From: DAIOSQ01 sp036752465
GTDB taxonomy: Bacteria; Pseudomonadota; Gammaproteobacteria; Legionellales; Legionellaceae
Assembly: GCA_036752465.1 (NCBI GenBank)
Contig: DAIOSQ010000048.1
Coordinates: 1 to 15,950, forward strand
Reading direction: 5' to 3'
DNA: 15,950 bases
Under the pieces are notes generated by a model that worked only from the letters and a program-made list of their open reading frames with translations, ran no database searches and had not been told where the DNA came from. This document shows, in pieces, positions 13,745 to 15,950 of this stretch; the stretch's first letter is position 1, and each line of letters begins with the position of its first letter. Position numbers and translations under genes: made by a program.

Positions 13745-15637
13745 ATGTTAGGAGTGAGTACAAAATTTATTGCTAAACTGGCCGTCTGGATATTTGATGT
13801 GCTTGCAATTCCGCTGGCGTGGTATTTGGCCTATTGGCTACGCTTTAATATGCGCCTATGGCCAGCTGCTATGAACAATGCATCCTCAGTTAAAGCGTTG
13901 TTACTTTTATCGGCGGTTCAAATTTTTTTTTATTATCAGACCAAAGTGTCGCGCGGTTTATGGCGCTACGCTTCAATGGATGATTTAAAACGTATTTTGC
14001 ATGCAGTTTCTGCCACTATGGCGGTGATTTTTCCACTGTTTTATTTATTGGCGATATTGCCGACAATTCCCCGTTCGATTTTGCCACTGTATGCTGTTAT
14101 CGTCAGTGCTGTGCTATGCGCCGGTCGATTTTTTATTCGAAGTTTGTCTGATAAACGTCAGGAGCCAGCCGCGAACCAAAAAGCAACCAGAGTTATTGTG
14201 GTCGGTGCTGGGCAAGCTGGTCAGAGCTTGATTCGAGACTTAAAACGTAACGCTAATTATAAAATCATTGGCTTGGTGGATGATGACAGCAACAAGCTTG
14301 GGCTTGAAGTGCATGGGATATTGGTGCTTGGAAAAATTGAACAATTAATTGCACTGGTTACCGCGCACCAGATTGACATGATCTTGCTGGCTATTCCATC
14401 CATTGGTTCTTTGGCGATGCGGCGTATCGTGGATATTTGTACACAATGTAAGGTACCATTTCACACATTGCCCAGTATTCAGGATTTAGCCAGTGGTCGG
14501 GTAGAAATTAATGCATTGCGTAAAGTCAAGCTTGAAGATTTGCTGGGTAGAGACCAAGTCAAACTCAGTTGGGCTATGATATCGGATTCTGTTGCTGCAA
14601 AAACCGTGCTGATTACTGGCGGTGGTGGCTCTATAGGTGCCGAATTATGTCGGCAAGTAGCCAAATTAAATCCCAGATTACTCTTGATTCTTGATAACAG
14701 CGAATATCATTTGTATCGCATAGGACAAGAGTTGCGGCAAGATTATCCGCGTATTCACATTCAGTTGTTGCTGATAAGCGTCACCGACGCGATTGCGGTC
14801 GAACAGGTTTTACAAGCCTATCAACCGGAAATTTTGTTTCATGCGGCGGCTTACAAACACGTGCCTATGCTAGAGCACCAAATTAGGACGGCCGTTTTGA
14901 ATAATGTGATAGGCACACAAATTGTTGCCAAAGCCAGTGCGGTTGCTGGGGTGGGTAAATTTATTTTGATCTCCACCGACAAAGCGGTTAATCCCAGTAA
15001 TATTATGGGGACTACCAAACGAGTAGCAGAAATATATTGCCAAAATCTTAATGAAAAAACCAGCACACAATTTATCACGGTCCGTTTTGGCAATGTGCTA
15101 GGTTCTATGGGCAGCGTGGTGCCATTGTTTCAGGAACAATTGGAAAGAGGAGGGCCGCTCACCGTGACACATCCGGATATTATGCGCTATTTTATGACGA
15201 TACCAGAAGCTTGTCAGTTGATTTTACAAGCGATGGCCTGTGGCGTTGGTGGCGAAATTTTTGTCCTAGATATGGGTGAGCCGGTGAAAATCAGTTATTT
15301 GGCGGAACAAATGATACGGCTAGCGGGTAAAGAGCCTGGTAAGGATATTGCGATACAATATACCGGGCTGAGACCCGGAGAGAAATTATTTGAAGAGTTA
15401 TTTCATGATGCAGAAGCATTGACTAAAACCGACCATAAGCAATTGTTCAAGGCGCAATTCAGAAAGATCAATTGGGATGATTTGCTGCACATCATGCATC
15501 AGCTGCAAGTAGCCTGTGATTATTGCCAAAGTGATGAATTGCTGTTGCTGCTCAAACAATTAGTACCTGAGTTTCAGGGGGAATTGCTGAATCGTCAGCA
15601 TATCAGTGGATCAGCTGGCGTATGTCTGACCCCATGA
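13745..15637 (+). CDS. Membrane-bound nucleotide-sugar 4,6-dehydratase, WbpM/FlaA1/CapD family
   Basis: Inner-membrane enzyme of the large WbpM type, which typically converts UDP-GlcNAc to a 4-keto-6-deoxy sugar for O-antigen, capsule or glycan synthesis. The 630 residues comprise four hydrophobic segments at about 10-30, 48-65, 90-108 and 112-130, a CoA-binding-like Rossmann domain with GAGQAGQ (154-160), and the SDR catalytic domain with TGGGGSIG (291-298), FHAAAYKHVPMLE, STDKAV (410-415) and MGTTKR (421-426). The residue in the usual SDR tyrosine position is Met421, with Lys425, as known for large family members. The ATG at 13745 has its AAGG touching it; GTG at 13754 has better spacing and may be the true start. 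No other polysaccharide gene is nearby, so the product sugar cannot be named. Confidence 0.9.
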   Translation: MLGVSTKFIAKLAVWIFDVLAIPLAWYLAYWLRFNMRLWPAAMNNASSVKALLLLSAVQIFFYYQTKVSRGLWRYASMDDLKRILHAVSATMAVIFPLFYLLAILPTIPRSILPLYAVIVSAVLCAGRFFIRSLSDKRQEPAANQKATRVIVVGAGQAGQSLIRDLKRNANYKIIGLVDDDSNKLGLEVHGILVLGKIEQLIALVTAHQIDMILLAIPSIGSLAMRRIVDICTQCKVPFHTLPSIQDLASGRVEINALRKVKLEDLLGRDQVKLSWAMISDSVAAKTVLITGGGGSIGAELCRQVAKLNPRLLLILDNSEYHLYRIGQELRQDYPRIHIQLLLISVTDAIAVEQVLQAYQPEILFHAAAYKHVPMLEHQIRTAVLNNVIGTQIVAKASAVAGVGKFILISTDKAVNPSNIMGTTKRVAEIYCQNLNEKTSTQFITVRFGNVLGSMGSVVPLFQEQLERGGPLTVTHPDIMRYFMTIPEACQLILQAMACGVGGEIFVLDMGEPVKISYLAEQMIRLAGKEPGKDIAIQYTGLRPGEKLFEELFHDAEALTKTDHKQLFKAQFRKINWDDLLHIMHQLQVACDYCQSDELLLLLKQLVPEFQGELLNRQHISGSAGVCLTP

Positions 15638-15657
15638 TAGGTAGCACGTGCTGTGGA

Positions 15658-15950
15658 CTAGGTTGGTGGGTGCATATCTAAATATTTTTCTGCATCTAAT
15701 GCTGCCATACAGCCAAAACCTGCTGATGTCACAGCTTGGCGGTAAACATGGTCGGCTACGTCACCACAGGCAAATACGCCTTCGATATTACTTTGGGTCG
15801 CCATACCATCTAGCCCAGAACGAATCACCAAATAACCATTGTCACGCATGGTGAGTTGATTTTTAAAGAGTTCAGTATTGGGGGTATGTCCTATGGCAAT
15901 GAAGACACCGTCAAGGGTTAACTCATGACAGGTATTACTTTTTATATCAC
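15658..15950 (-). CDS. trxB: Thioredoxin reductase, C-terminal part
   Basis: The 3' part of trxB; the gene continues past the right edge. The last 97 or so residues are visible. TrxB is a cytosolic FAD enzyme that reduces thioredoxin with NADPH. Diagnostic stretches are LDGVFIAIGHTPNTELF, then GVFACGDVADHVYRQA and TSAGFGCMAALDAEKYL, the FAD-binding end of the low-molecular-weight TrxB family. The redox CxxC lies outside the window. It ends at TAG (15660-15658), only 20 bp from the stop of the convergent dehydratase gene, with no hairpin terminator between them. Confidence 0.95.
   Translation of the reverse strand, partial: DIKSNTCHELTLDGVFIAIGHTPNTELFKNQLTMRDNGYLVIRSGLDGMATQSNIEGVFACGDVADHVYRQAVTSAGFGCMAALDAEKYLDMHPPT

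Noticed and set aside
15638..15657. Bidirectional terminator between the dehydratase and trxB genes
   Set aside because: Only 20 bp, with no stem of useful length and no T run on either strand.

Overview
The window is ordinary, densely packed bacterial chromosome. Gene content and order point to a gammaproteobacterium: the LPS-export and Kdo genes lie divergently next to the mla phospholipid-transport genes, as in Pseudomonas and relatives. The AT-leaning sequence and the chitinase/barrel pair would fit a Legionella/Coxiella-type lineage, but that placement is inference. No rRNA, tRNA, CRISPR array or intact insertion sequence is visible.

Region 1 (1-3507, minus strand) is an envelope operon read right to left: kdsD, kdsC, lptC, lptA, lptB. 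KdsD and KdsC make Kdo for LPS, and LptC, LptA and LptB belong to the LPS export bridge. Nine bases after lptB begins a glutamine amidotransferase gene (pabA/trpG). It is open for only 47 codons and then runs into an inverted, slightly diverged copy of the lptB 3' end at the window edge. This broken gene with its inverted repeat is the most unusual thing in the window.

Region 2 (3508-6526) holds two minus-strand accessory genes: a secreted GH18 chitinase-like enzyme with two N-terminal beta-sandwich modules, then an outer-membrane beta-barrel protein. They sit in the junction between kdsD and mlaF, which are direct divergent neighbours in Pseudomonas, so they look like an insertion. An inverted repeat upstream of the chitinase gene could be an operator.

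Region 3 (6527-11813, plus strand) is mlaF-mlaE-mlaD-mlaC-mlaB-ibaG-murA, followed by a Nif3/YbgI-family gene, mostly joined by overlaps. The Mla products keep outer-membrane lipid asymmetry and MurA starts peptidoglycan synthesis, so regions 1 and 3 together form an envelope-building locus.

Region 4 (11814-15950) has an NAD-type malic enzyme (maeA, minus), a divergently read membrane-bound nucleotide-sugar dehydratase of the WbpM/FlaA1/CapD family (plus), and the 3' end of thioredoxin reductase (trxB, minus) entering from the right edge.
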